Assembly (NCBI GenBank): GCA_035772735.1
Contig: JASDFA010000018.1
Location: 140,001,501 to 140,065,500, forward strand
Source: Datura wrightii
Lineage: Eukaryota; Streptophyta; Magnoliopsida; Solanales; Solanaceae
Direction: 5' to 3'
DNA: 64,000 nt
In this document: positions 1-11,359 of the stretch, in pieces
Numbering within the stretch: position 1 is the stretch's first letter
How the letters are laid out: each line of letters starts with the position of its first letter
The notes under the pieces: generated by a model
Seen by the model: the letters and a program-made list of their open reading frames with translations, nothing else
Told to the model about the DNA's origin: nothing
Databases searched by the model: none
Program-made: the position numbers and the translations under genes

Positions 1-1635
1 AACACTTAGAGAATGAAAGATTTATGCCAAGTTGTTGAAATGTGAGTTCTGGTTGGGCACAATTTCCTTTTTAGGACACGTAGTGTCATAGGATGGGATC
101 CAAGTTTATCCAAGGAAGATTGAAGTGGTTTGAGATTGGCCTCGACCCAGTACTCCTACAGAGATATACGTAGCTTCTTAGGACTAGCTTGATATTACAG
201 AAGATTTGTGGAGGGCTTATCAAAGATAGCTGCTTCATTGATGCATTTAACTCAGAAAGGTGTAGTATTCCAGTGTTCTGATGGACGTGATGAAAGTTTA
301 CAGAAATTAAAGACTACGTTGACTACAACTCCGATTTTGACCTTACCTACCATGAAGGGCGATTCTACCATTTATTGTGATACGTCTCGAGTCGGATTAG
401 GTTGTGTATTAATGCAGAATGGTAAAGTTGTGGTATATGCGTCTTAGAAGAATTATCCGACACATGACTTGGAATTGGCCGCAGTCGTATTTGGACTGAA
501 GATCTGGTCTCACTATCTTTATGGTGAGCCATGTGAAATTGATACTGATCATAAGAGTCTACAATACATATTCAAGAAAAAAGATTTAAATTTGAGACAA
601 CGATGGTGGTTAGAGTTACTTAAAGATTATGATCTTACCTTTTTGTATCATCCTGGGAAAGAGAATGTGGTGGCGGACACCTTAAGTAGAAAGTCTATGG
701 GTAGTCTGGCCTGATTCTCTATTAAAAAGCGATCTATGGTTATGGATATTCAGGAATTAGCCAATTGGGGGGTTTGAATTGATCATACAGTGCCGGGAAG
801 GTTACTTGCAGGTATGGTGGTACAGTCGTCCTTAGCTGGACAAGTCAAAACTTGCCTATATGAAGATCCCTACCTTGCTAGACTACGAGATAGAGTGCAG
901 AATGGGGGAGCTAAGTCATTCTCTATTGACGGTGAAGGCATTCTTCGTTGACATGGTAGGCTGTATACTCCCATTGTAAGTGATGTGAAACAACTAATTC
1001 TTGAAGAGGCTCATAGTTCACGATACTCTATTCACCTAAGTGCTACAAAAATGTATCAAGACTTGCGTGGATTGTACTGGTGGAAGGGTATGAAGGCTGA
1101 TATTTTGAAGCATGTGACTAGTTGCTTAAATTATCAACAAGTCATGTATGAACATCAAAAACCTGGGGGAGTAATGCAAAACTTGATTATCCTAGAGTGG
1201 AAGTGGGAGAGGATTACTACGGTTGGCTGGAAAGGTAAGTTAAGTCCCGAATACATTGGTCCTTATGAGATTTTGGATCGAATTGGGTTGGTGGCATATA
1301 GACTTGCCTTACCTTTGAGATTGTCCATTGTTCATCCTGTGTTTCACGTGTCCATGCTTCGACGTTATGTACATGATGATAGTCATCAGATCTAGTAGGA
1401 GGATGTGGAACTTGATGAGAATTTGACTTATGAAGAAGGTTCCTTATCTATTACTGATAGGCAAGTACGACAATTGAGGTCCAAGAAGATGGCTTCCGTG
1501 AAAGTGTTATGGTGCAACCATCCAACTGAGGAAGCTACTTCGAAGTCCGAAGCAGACATACGAGATAGATATCCTCACCTATTTGACACTATAGGTATGA
1601 TTCTAAACCTGTTTGAGGATGAATGTTATTTTTAG
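1..1635 (+). pseudogene. Decayed gypsy pol: RT end, RNase H, truncated integrase, C-terminal module
   Basis: The polyprotein would copy and integrate the element. The RT connection ends in a LGHVVS-like block near 75 and YYRRFVEGL near 200. RNase H follows (about 350-700) with all four acidic catalytic positions visible: YCD, HDLELAA, DTDHKSL and VVADTLS. A TAG at 445-447 and the loss of about seven codons split it. The integrase zinc finger starts near 1010 but its last Cys is Tyr (CLNY for the expected CLNC). At about 1217 the reading jumps from WKWERITT straight to KLSPEYIGPYEIL, so the whole DDE core is gone, yet the frame stays open from 985 to 1395. Two stops at 1393-1398 precede the C-terminal part (1405-1635). 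Confidence 0.85.
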
Positions 1636-1645
1636 AGAGGGAGAA

Positions 1646-1752
1646 TGTAATAACTCTAGTTTAATAAAGGGTTATTTAGTAATTACATAATAAAATAAAG
1701 GAAAAATAAGAATTTAATGATGATGATGATGATGATGCTGCTGCTGATGATG

Positions 1753-1819
<67 letters not shown>

Positions 1820-3417
1820 GGGCCAAAGCCCAATTGAACTAAAGACTTAAAATAAATAAATTAGAAATTTCTGCTGGAAAAGCTACAGGACACAACTGAA
1901 AAGAACGCAGGAAAGAAAAAATAAAGCAGAAGAGAAGAGAAGAAAAAAGGAGAGAAAAATAAGGATTTTCAATCCAAAAAATCAAGGTACTGATCCAAAT
2001 CTTTTTCTTAAGTTTATTATGCAATTATAAGAAAGTTTTTAGGGTAGAAACATGGGGAAATTTTGAATAATCGAGAAAGTTTAGCCCTAGGGTTCTTCAA
2101 TCCAAATCATCAATTCAAAAGAGCAAACATTATAAAATTCAATTTTTATTAATCTTCTGGAATCCTCTCGTCGAGAAAAATCTATTGATGGTCATAGTTT
2201 GGGAATTTTGCCCCGTTGACCAGAGTTGACTTTTTGATCAAACCTTGAACCGCGAATTTGACTTTTGTTAAAAATTAAGAAAACATCTACCGAAGTATTT
2301 TTGACCATTCTAAATCCATTTTTGTGTAGTTTGAGGTGATCTGGAGACCGAGAGCATAGTTTTGAATTATTAAAAAGTGTTCTTGAGTTGTGAATTTGAG
2401 GTATGTGAGACTTTAAGCTTTGAATGCTTGTTTTTCAAATCTGTTTTATAAATGTGTTTTGTCTGCCTGGTCTATGTGTTGGCACGAGCATGTTCTTGGC
2501 AGAATCGGTGGTCTTTGAGGCCAACCGTGTATATCTTATATTTAAGCGCACCAAAACTCTCTTTATTACAATTAATTCGTGGAGTGATACAGCTTTGAGC
2601 CATGAGGTTGGGGCATTGGATATGTTCCTAGATATCACTGGGCATTATGTATGCTTCTTGACAGTATTGGGCATTGTGTATGCCTCTTGACAATACTGAG
2701 CATTGTGTATGCTATTGTGGAATCGTGCTGTGGAGTAATTTGTGTATATTTCTTTCATGATAAGTCCTCAGTATAAATTGTGTGAAATATATAGCATTCT
2801 TGATAGTTAATTGTGTGAATCTTGTTAAAGATTATATTATAATATAATTCCTATGCTTGTGGTGAGTTGTATATATATATATATATATGTATATTTAACA
2901 CTTGTTCTAGAGGTATTTATAATGGCAAGTCAGGGATTTTACTGATTTATATTTATATAGCTCACTCCTTACTTGCATATCTATGCAGATACCATTGTGG
3001 AGTGTGAGACTAGTGGCTGACAAGTCTGCTCGGTGTAGATTCTGTTGGTGAGGTGAGCCTTTGCATTAATTCGTGGAGGCTATCATTTCATCTCTATCTA
3101 TTTTATAGCGTATGTTTTATTTTTTGGGGTTTGCATATCTGATAGTTAGACTCATGTAACTCTATTAGATGCTCCATGGTCTTAGGTGGGATTTGGGCTA
3201 GACACTTAGTATTTGAGTGATCGATAAATTTTATAGATTGATTTTGGATTCCATTCAACCCCTATATTCTATTTAATGATTCGTAAAGTTTTTAGACTTG
3301 CATGTATTTGCTCTCAGTGCTTATATAAAAGAGCAAGTGAAATGGGTAAATTGGTTTGCTCAGGGGGTGATGTTAGCGGGTGTCAGTCACGTCTATGGGA
3401 TGTTTTGGGATGTGACA
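1646..3417 (+). repeat. 3' LTR of element 1
   Basis: The LTR begins TGTAATAACTC directly after a purine-rich tract (AGAGAGGGAGAA) ten bases beyond the pol stop, the usual place for a polypurine tract and LTR start. I place the end at GGGATGTGACA, because every other gypsy LTR here ends in GTGACA or a close variant; without the 5' copy this is inference. It holds a trinucleotide microsatellite (1717-1819), a short (AT)n at about 2870-2889 and a donor-like GAG/GTATGT at 2401. Confidence 0.65.
1717..1819. repeat. Compound trinucleotide microsatellite (ATG/CTG/ATA)
   Basis: Runs of ATG pass through three CTG-like units, back to ATG and then into about twenty ATA units without interruption. It sits close to the start of the element 1 LTR and probably grew there by slippage. 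Confidence 0.97.
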
Positions 3418-3539
3418 ATAGGTGCCTGCATGATTTGGCTATTTGGGTTGTGTCAATATAGAAGTAAAACTATATCAGGCTCATAGTTATAGCAAGATAT
3501 ATAAATTTATTAATTGAATAAAGATATAATACTTTAGGA

Positions 3540-4030
3540 CTAAAGGATTTTGCAAGTTTCTCATTTCAACTTCTTTAAGCAAATAATTCACTATATAGGG
3601 GACTATTTAAGTGTTTCAATAATATTCAAGTCATCAACCTGCATAATAATATGAAAGATTCTAATTTTCATAAAGTCACAAGGGTAAATAAAATTATTTT
3701 TATGTCCCGCATATATAAGTATTCATTAAGACGATTCTAGTACATCAATATTTACTGATTTAATCCATCTGAAGATTATAAACACGTTTTTTAAGAACCT
3801 GTATATGCTTCAGGCATTTTGAATCCTTCAGAATTTTTTTATAACTTTTATCAGATAAGTCATATAGGTTGTGAAAAATATCCATTTGTATTTAAATACT
3901 ATGATATCTTCTAGTGTTTGGAATGTATCTCCAATAGGTTTTACGCTTACTATGATAAATATTTCTATGTCAGCATGCTTAAAAGATATAGAATTCAAAT
4001 CCTCACAATCTTTTATAGTATTATGCACGA
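3540..4030 (-). pseudogene. Copia reverse transcriptase fragment
   Basis: Read on the minus strand with frameshifts, short blocks typical of copia RT appear in the right order: VKPIG (about 3940), GFKMPEAY (about 3804-3826), NRLNEYL (about 3730), PCDFMK (about 3680), the catalytic-type block QVDDLNII with its two Asp codons at 3630-3635, and NYLLKEVEMRNL (about 3563-3590). In intact copia elements the last two read YVDDLNIIGT and YLKKEFEMKDLG. Pieces between blocks are shortened and stops are frequent. No function is left. Confidence 0.75.
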
Positions 4031-6175
4031 CATTGTATCAAATATATCATTAACGATATATCATTTGTATCGATTTACATTGTGACATAGCTTACTACGA
4101 TCTCATCACTTTATTATTTTCAAGTACCAGAACCTCTCATAAGGTTTCATGAAGGGTTATATCGTTGGCTCTTCAATAGCATATTTTCTCCTCATTATGA
4201 TCATTTGGTCATTTTCTCCTCTCCTGTTTTAAGTAGTATTGCATTTGAAACCAATTTGTCTACCATGATTCATGCATTTTGTTGACTTTGTCCTTGAGGG
4301 ACATTTAATAGGAGCATTTGTAGTTGAAATATAATATTAATTTTGGATCAGCAAATGACTCTAGCATTTGACTAGATTATTTTTTGAATGAGGATCATAC
4401 TAATGATAAACTATAGCATATTTCTTAGTTGTTTACTCTTTCCCCCTTATGTTAGAAAACCTAACATATATCCTTGATCTTCTTTAGAGAATCTATATGT
4501 GTGCATCATGGTAGATCCATCAATCACATATGCACATAAAAATTATTAGATGAAAAATAATTTATTCCTGAACTTGAACCAATTGAGAGAGGAGAATCAA
4601 TCATAATATATTGGTCTGATGGATATAAGAGTTGATGTATGGAATATATCACATCGTAGATCAACATACAAAGTTTTTGTGCTTATAAGTGATGGGGTTC
4701 AACTATTTACCAAAGGCATTCAAAGCCAAATCAAACTTGGATATAAATCTACATTATAAAGTTGAATTGTCTTGATTATCCAATCTGGAAATCATGCTCT
4801 TAACTCAATTATATTGAGCAAACAACTTTGTAAAAGTCAAACTATAGATTGACAATACACACATATGTGACCATTTTATAGATGCATCTATTTAAGATAA
4901 CTCTTGAAAGGTGAATGGACTCATATTCACCTTTTATACTTTCTAGAATTTAGGAGATATAGTTCCAATATTAGTTGGTACTTGGTATAATCAACTTATC
5001 ATGACAGAAAACAACATAAAAGAATTCTTGAAGAATCTTGTAGTTCTTCAATGTATTATGTTATTCAACTAGCAAATTATATTTAATTCAAGATAGCCAA
5101 AATGGTCATGTCAACTGATAAAATTATTTGTACAAGAAAATTTCAAGTCTACCACGATATGTGTCATTTATTTTAGTAAAATTCATGTTTACTATGGTAT
5201 CAGTTTCACAGCAATAAACTTTTAGTTTATTGTAGCATGTAATTTCATCATGCTTATATTTGTAATACAAACTGGGTGATCTTTCATATACATTTCCCAG
5301 TGATAGTAATTTGAAGATATTTAATCTTCCAATCCTTTATATTCTTAACTATTTTTATCCAAATAACTTTTTATTAACTTGAACCAGTGATTTGATCATA
5401 CCAACTTTGTATATTATAGTATAGGATGAATGACATAATAATAAATAAACTCATTGGGAGCTTTCAATTTATGTTTTATAATAAGTTATTATTTGGATAC
5501 TACTTGTGTCATTATTCTTGTAGAAAAATTAAACTCATTTGGAGACCTTGATTATTAATTTTGTACTATCAAATATTGATTAAACAATATCGGTGTTGTG
5601 AAACAAAATTTAATTAGACACCACTGATGTCATAAACAATATAGTAAAGAAGTAACATTTAAAAACAAGTGCAAATTCATAAATAATGAAAAATAAACAT
5701 TAAGTTCTAAACTTCAGTATTTTAAACATCTCATTCACGAGGCTAATTAACATATAAATATTTTGTATCATAATGATAATGAACTAGTAATTAATCTTTC
5801 AGGAAAAGATACATGAACTGTTATTTTCTTCGAGGAAATCAATGACTTATAGTAGAAAATATTCAATAGGATCTATTATATTTTCCTCGGAATGATACTA
5901 TATAGATTTATTCAAGATAGTTCTATGTATGAAAAATACACATTGTAATAACTTTCATACACAAAAGTAACATGTATATCCTTTATTATTCTCTCTCTCC
6001 AAGAGGTACGTTATTATATTTATTTCATTCACACAGGGAATGAAACTTGACTATTTGAATATGCTTGAAATACAACATTCATCTAAAGCTCATTATTTTT
6101 CTCAAGCAAAAAAAGACATTGCTTCAAAATATTTCTCACATATTTTTCAACATAATTCTACTTCAGGAGAAAACT

Positions 6176-6520
6176 TTAAAATTTTACTATTTCATGAGTA
6201 AATTTAATGTTTTACCACTTCCACAGTAAATTTCAATGTTTTACTACTTCAATAGTAAGTCTGACGTTCTACTACTTCGAGAGTAGAGTTTGAAGTTCTA
6301 ATACTTAGAGAGTATAGTTACACTATTTTGGAAGTAAATTTTAGATTCTTACTACTTTGAGAATAAATTTTAGAGTATTTACTACTTCGGAAGTTAATTT
6401 CAAGATTTTACTACTTCAGATGTAAATTTCAAGATTTTACTACTTCGGGAGTAAATTTCAAGATTTTACTACTTCAAGGGTAAGTTTTAAGATTTTACTA
6501 CTTTAGGGTACACTACAAGA
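6176..6520. repeat. Minisatellite, about 30-base period
   Basis: Roughly eleven diverged copies of a unit built on TTTTACTACTTCGGGAGTAA and AATTTCAAGA follow one another. The core TACTACTT recurs about every 30 bases while the rest drifts. It ends about 20 bases before the LTR fragment at 6538 and probably belongs to the copia remnant. No protein reading is evident on either strand. Confidence 0.9.
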
Positions 6521-6537
6521 CTTACTATTGCAGAGTC

Positions 6538-7253
6538 TATCACGCCCCAAAATTTGAGGAGGCACGAATAGTACCCCCTGAAACTAACCAACAAAATAAC
6601 TAACAAAACAAGTCTGAGCTAATGAGACTCAGTACCACAACTAAAACAACTATAAGAAAGAAAATAGCTAACTAGTAGAGCGATACACAATAATAAAGGG
6701 GAAGATGGACCCAATCCAAACTTATATACTATAGGTCGACAAGGCCGAAGTTTGGAACTATAACTGCATAATAGGGCCTACAAGGCCTACACCAACTACT
6801 ACAACACCCAAAATAATTCTACGAGCCTCTAAGAGTTATATAGTAATATATATCGAGATAGGGCCCTAACTTACCCATCAATAGCATACGTACACACCAA
6901 AAAAGAAATAGGTAACTCTATCGATCAACATCTGCAGGCATGTGTGCAGCGCCCCAGGCTCAGGGCATCAGTACGAAGAATTTACTAAGTATGTAAGGCA
7001 TAACAAAGAATAGATACAATAGAAAGGAGATCAAAGGAATACCAACATACCAACATAGCTTAATATAATATAATTATACATTTTGTCAATCATCAAAATT
7101 CTTACATAACTTCACATGATCTTGCATATAGATCCAAAGATCATTTGTTTTATTAAATTTTCCCTTTTGGATGATGACAAACCTATAGCTACTTCATAAG
7201 TATTCATCCATACTCTTATAGTTTCTTTAATCTTCATAAGCTCTTAGTGTACA
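6538..7253 (-). repeat. Minus-strand gypsy LTR fragment
   Basis: The left edge TATCACGCCCCAAAATTTGA is the reverse complement of a typical gypsy LTR end (GGGGCGTGATA). About 400 bases in, the minus strand reads TACTGATGCCCTGAG, GGGCGCTGCAC and GCCTGCAG, matching the block at 16820-16862 in element 3. Only the R/U5-like half is recognisable, to about 7090; the last 160 bases are unclear. The stretch is cut at 7253 by the insertion of element 2. Confidence 0.6.
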
Positions 7254-9483
7254 TGTAACACCCTAGGGCTTCATAAGCTTAGCCTTGTGATTTAAAATTT
7301 GATCATGAAAAAAACCAGGAAAATGATAACAGTACAAGACATAGTACGACTCACATAATGGAGGTACGAGTCGTACCTAGACTTGTAGCAGGAGGGCGGG
7401 GGAGATCAGTTAAGATGACTTAAGAAACCACGACTTTAGGGTAAGACTCGTACTATCTTAGTACAGATCGTACATACTAGTCGTGGAATAATTTAGAACT
7501 ATGGTCAAGAAAATTTTGGCTAACTATGAGTCATGGTATGACTCGTAGGATGAGACGTGAGAGAGCTCAGAGGAAGACTGAGGACTAAACTACGGATCAT
7601 AACACGAGTCATAGGATGTTGGTATGAGTTGTAGTAGGCATACGTGGAAAACTTCAAAGAAATGTCAGGAAGTAGGATCCCCACCTAGGAGTCATGGTAC
7701 GATTCGTAGGGTTGGTCGTACCCATCTAGCGAGCAAAATTTTTATTAAATGTTTTAGGGGCAATTTTGTAAAACCCTATCATCTTAACTCCTAAACTACA
7801 TTGTATTAGGATTATTTAGGGTGTGGGATTTTAGAGGAATAGTCGACCTTTTCCCCCATTCTTTCCAAACCAGTTAGAAGAATTATAAAGAAATCAAACA
7901 GATTATCTCAAAGCAAAGACTAAGGCTTGCAAATTTCCTTCTTAGATTCTCAAGATTCTTCTAAGGAATTATCCTCCGGGTATGTGGGATATCAACAAGG
8001 GAATTTTCCTTCCCTTGTGCCCCAAAAACCCCTATAGAAACCTTATCAATCTAGCCCTTTTAGGATCAAGGCTAAGGTTGTTCCTCAGTTAGGTTATGAA
8101 CTTCTTTCTTATTATAAGTTTTGTGATTATTTTTTTTTGAAGGTTATTACCAGTTATGATTCATGTTGATATGTGTTCTTGAAATATGTTTTTTAGCTTT
8201 AATATTGAAATATAATTGAAAGAGTCTTTCATAATTGTCCATATAACAAATGTTGCTTGATTCTAATGGTTCTTCTAATCATCATGATAGTATAGTTATG
8301 TGTACCATAGTTAGCTTGTTGTTTGTTCAGTCTTAGTCAGTACTTAGCTCTCTCAGTGCCTTATAAAAATGTCATCTGATCAATTTGACTATATTCAGTC
8401 TCTTGAGGAGTTCAGTAAAACTCCATAGTCTCAGTCATCAATCATCAGGCTATTCTTTAGACGGTTATAACGCTTTCAGATAAAGCACCTCTGGCTAGTC
8501 TTAAAACACTTAGCGTTAAGTTATTAGGTCCTTCAGACTCGTAGGGTACTTCCAGATAAGTATTTCTGACTTACGTCCTAGGAAATCAGGTTTGAGCTAT
8601 CAGCCTAACAGTCACAATTAGGATTTCTAGTGGGAGTAGGACTTAGCACCGAAAAAGCTGGGGTTCTGCACACCCAGGATCCCAGAACTATATTACCATC
8701 GTAGGTCATTATCCCAAATGGGCCTTAGATAATGATCACCTAGCTCAGCCATTATACCCTTGCAAGGTATAGTGGGCTCTCACCGATGGGGTGTATACAT
8801 CGTACTCCACATCTAGATCTCATGGTTATATATCGGTTATAGACCCTCCCACTTGTTAGTATAGTTCAGTTCAGTATAGTCTCAGTTTCAGTTCATCTCA
8901 GTTTATTTAGATTAAAAGATACAACCGTGATCTTTAGTCGGTATCTATGTTACACTGTTATAGTTATATTCAGTGTTTATTTGTTCAATTGCGTATTACT
9001 ACTATTTTACTTATATCTCACATACTTAGTACATTCAAAATACTGATGCATATTTTTCATATTGTATCATATTAGGCGCATGTTTTCAGTCCTAGCATCG
9101 TTAATAGTTTCATTTGACGACTTCAACAGCTGTGTTATTGGTGAGTCCTCATCTTCCAAGGATGACAATGTCCTTTCAGTTTAGTTTTCTTTTGAGTTAG
9201 ACTTTAGATTTAGCTGGGGACTTGTCCCAGCAACTCGTTAGTTCTTAGATGGATTTCAGACAAAGTATTGTTTCAGTATGTTTTGCAGTTGTTGCATAAG
9301 TTTAAATATCTTATGAAATATTTCCTTTTTACAGAAAACTATTATTTAGTTATGATTTTTCCTTAGCTTCTGCTTCTATTTAATTCAGTATATCAGTGTG
9401 ATGTTAAAGCCATGGGTTAGCTTGGGGTCACTTATGGCTCTAAGAACTGTGTCACATTTAGGGTGTAGACTCGGTTTGTGACA
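7254..9483 (+). repeat. 5' LTR of element 2
   Basis: Runs from TGTAACACCCTAGGG to GTTTGTGACA. U3 is rich in dyads around TACGACTCGTA, for example GGTACGAGTCGTACC at 7362-7376. A donor-like GG/GTATGT sits at 7980. Later parts carry AGTC-rich and CAGTT-rich sequence with no coding potential. Confidence 0.93.
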
Positions 9484-9487
9484 AACT

Positions 9488-9500
9488 TGGTATCAGAGTA
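9488..9500 (+). other. Primer binding site, initiator tRNA-Met type
   Basis: TGGTATCAGAGTA starts four bases after the LTR end. Plant gypsy and copia elements commonly use TGGTATCAGAGC, complementary to the 3' end of initiator tRNA-Met, for minus-strand priming; only the final bases differ here. Confidence 0.9.
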
Positions 9501-9680
9501 CTAGGTTTAGATTATCCTAGGATGTCTAAAAGGCGTGTCAAATAGAGTCCTTTTCATAGGTGTGTAGCGCCACAATTATGAGGGGGAGGCTACATGACCT
9601 TATTGAGAAATTTCCCTTTTTGTTCATGATCCTTTTCGTGCATTGAGCTAATCTCAAAAATGTCCTCTTAATTCGTGCTC

Positions 9681-9692
9681 TATTTTTTTCAG
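9681..9692 (+). promoter_or_regulatory. Acceptor-like tract before the gag start of element 2
   Basis: TATTTTTTTCAG ends five bases before the position of the gag start (9698, now ACG). The same arrangement recurs in elements 3, 4 and 5 and pairs with donor-like sites in the LTRs. Splicing itself is inference. Confidence 0.5.
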
Positions 9693-9697
9693 GGATA

Positions 9698-10870
9698 ACG
9701 AGGCCTCCAAAATGAAGAAATGGAATAAGGATTGAAAATGCTAACCAGCCATCCCCACCAGCTCCGGCAGCCCATCAGGATGACCACGTGTCACCTACCG
9801 AATTTTGGGTGACGATTCAAATGTTAGCTCAAGCAGTGACTAATCAGGTCAACCAGCAGGTGGTGCCAATCAACACCAATGGGTATACAACTGCGTCAAG
9901 GGTATGAGATTTCACACGTATGAACCCTCTGGCATTTCATGGGTCTAAAGTTGATAAAGATCCAAAGGAGTTTGTTGATGATGTACAGAAGATCACCCAA
10001 ATCATGGGTATCACCTCTATAGAGAGTACCAATCTAGTTGCCTACCAGTTGAAAGGGGTGGCACAGATTTGGTACAAGTAGTGGAAGGAGGGAAGGCTGA
10101 ATGGAGTAGGTCCGATGGAATCGGATGAGTTCACTACGACATTCCTGGATAGGTACTCTCCTCAGGAGTTGAGGGAATCTAAGGTGGCAGAATTCATGAA
10201 CCTTAGACAGAACAATATGACTATAGATGAGTATGCATTAGAGTTCACTTAGCTATCGAGATATGCTCCAGAAATAGTCACTGAGTCGAGGGATTGTATG
10301 CTTAAATTCGGTAATGGAGTTTTTGATTTGGTGCTTAAGGAATGCAGAACTATGATGCTTATTAAGGACATCGACCCTCTCTAACCTCATCATTCATACA
10401 AAACATATAAAGGTGAGAAGTTGAAGGAGATTGAGAGAGAGAACAAAATGTCAAGAACATGCCAGTTTGAGCATGGATAGCAGAGATTAGGCGGTTGTAA
10501 TCGCCCATAACAACAGCTGTAGAGACCTCCAACACCCTCATCAGCCAGTGCCCCTTCTTTCCGGTCCTGCAAGGATCAAAAGGGTGAAATATCAGGTTCC
10601 TAGTCCTAGAGCCACATCTCCAGCAGCTGCTCATTTCCAACTTTTCCTAAATATGGAAAGAACCATTTGGGTGAGTATCGCATGGGCAAGGACAGTTGCT
10701 TTGATATGGTCAGTTGGGTCACAGATTGAGAGATTTTCCATTAGCAATGCAGGGGAGGAATCAGTCTACTACCTCAGTAGGATACTATCTCAGGTACGAT
10801 TGGAGACCAGTGCCAAAATCATTTTTATGCTTTGTCTTCTCATCATGATCAGGAGAATTCACCTGATGTG
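9698..10870 (+). pseudogene. Element 2 gag remnant
   Basis: Gag would form the particle shell and bind element RNA. The likely start codon at 9698 reads ACG instead of ATG, five bases after the acceptor-like CAG, followed by the RPP that often opens this gag type. The retrotransposon gag domain is visible from about 9920 to 10340, with blocks DPKEFVDDVQKI, YQLKGVAQIW, FLDRYSPQELRESK and MTIDEYALEF. TAG stops break it at several points, for example after IWYK near 10079. The stretch 10380-10830, where a CCHC zinc knuckle should lie, is frameshifted and only CFD-like traces of the knuckle remain. Confidence 0.8.
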
Positions 10871-11350
10871 GTTACGGTTATGTTGCACCTTTTCCATATT
10901 AATGTATATTCTTTGCTAGTTGCAGGAGCCACACTTTCCTTCATGACTCCTTACATCTCTTTTCAATTTGATATTAGTCCAGAAGTCCTCTCAGAACCAT
11001 CCTCAATTTCTACTCTGATTGGTGAGTCAGTTAGAGCCAGCCGAGTATATAGAAATTGTCTGGTCATAGTGTTGAGTAAAGTTATCTCAGTTGATCTAGT
11101 AGATCTAGACATGGTTGACTTCGACCTTATTCTTGGCGTGGACTGGTTAGATTCCTATTATGCCAAAGTCGATTATAGAACTAGAGTCATTAGGTTTTAG
11201 TTTCCCAATGAGCATACCCTAGAATGGGAAGGTAGTGTTTCAACGCCTAAGGGTTGGTTTATTTCCTACCTTAAATCCAGGAAAATGATCTCGAAGGGTT
11301 ACATCTATCACTTAGTTAGAGTCAGGGATTCCAGCTCCAAGACCCCAACT
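10832..11350 (+). pseudogene. Element 2 retropepsin remnant
   Basis: This region would cut the polyprotein. It has the look of the plant gypsy aspartic protease: ATLSFMTPYISFQF after the active-site turn, and DFDLILGVDWL about 70 residues later. The active site itself reads LLVAGAT where elements of this type have LxDPGAT, so the catalytic Asp is gone. An open stretch runs to 11200 and ends in TAG; the linker continues as SYLKSRKMISKGYIYH toward RT. Confidence 0.8.
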
Positions 11351-11359
11351 ATTTAGTTA

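Larger units (their letters stand above)
1..3417 (+). mobile_element. Element 1: 3' half of a Ty3/gypsy chromovirus-type retrotransposon
   Basis: The window opens inside the reverse transcriptase of a plus-strand gypsy element and runs through RNase H, a broken integrase and the C-terminal module to a 3' LTR. The domain order RT, RNase H, integrase is that of Ty3/gypsy. The C-terminal part, with short GPYEIL and YPHLF-like blocks, looks like the Tekay/Del chromovirus group; that lineage call is inference. The 5' LTR, gag and protease lie outside the window, so the target duplication cannot be checked. It is dead: stops, a small deletion in RNase H and loss of the integrase core. Confidence 0.88.
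3418..6537 (-). mobile_element. Minus-strand Ty1/copia remnant, heavily decayed
   Basis: The only clear protein signal here is copia reverse transcriptase read on the minus strand near 3540-4030. The rest, about 4030-6170, is very AT-rich and full of stops; I see no second domain I could name, though the position upstream of RT on the minus strand is where integrase and gag would lie. A minisatellite occupies the right end. Element 1 abuts it at the left. Boundaries are inferred from the neighbouring elements. Confidence 0.55.

Noticed and set aside
6176..6520. CRISPR-like array (short repeats at regular spacing)
   Set aside because: Units are contiguous and diverged, without constant repeats and unique spacers, and this is plant DNA.
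10362..10640. Minus-strand frame with Cys pairs opposite element 2 gag
   Set aside because: Antisense to a recognisable gag; the Cys spacing fits no zinc-binding pattern.
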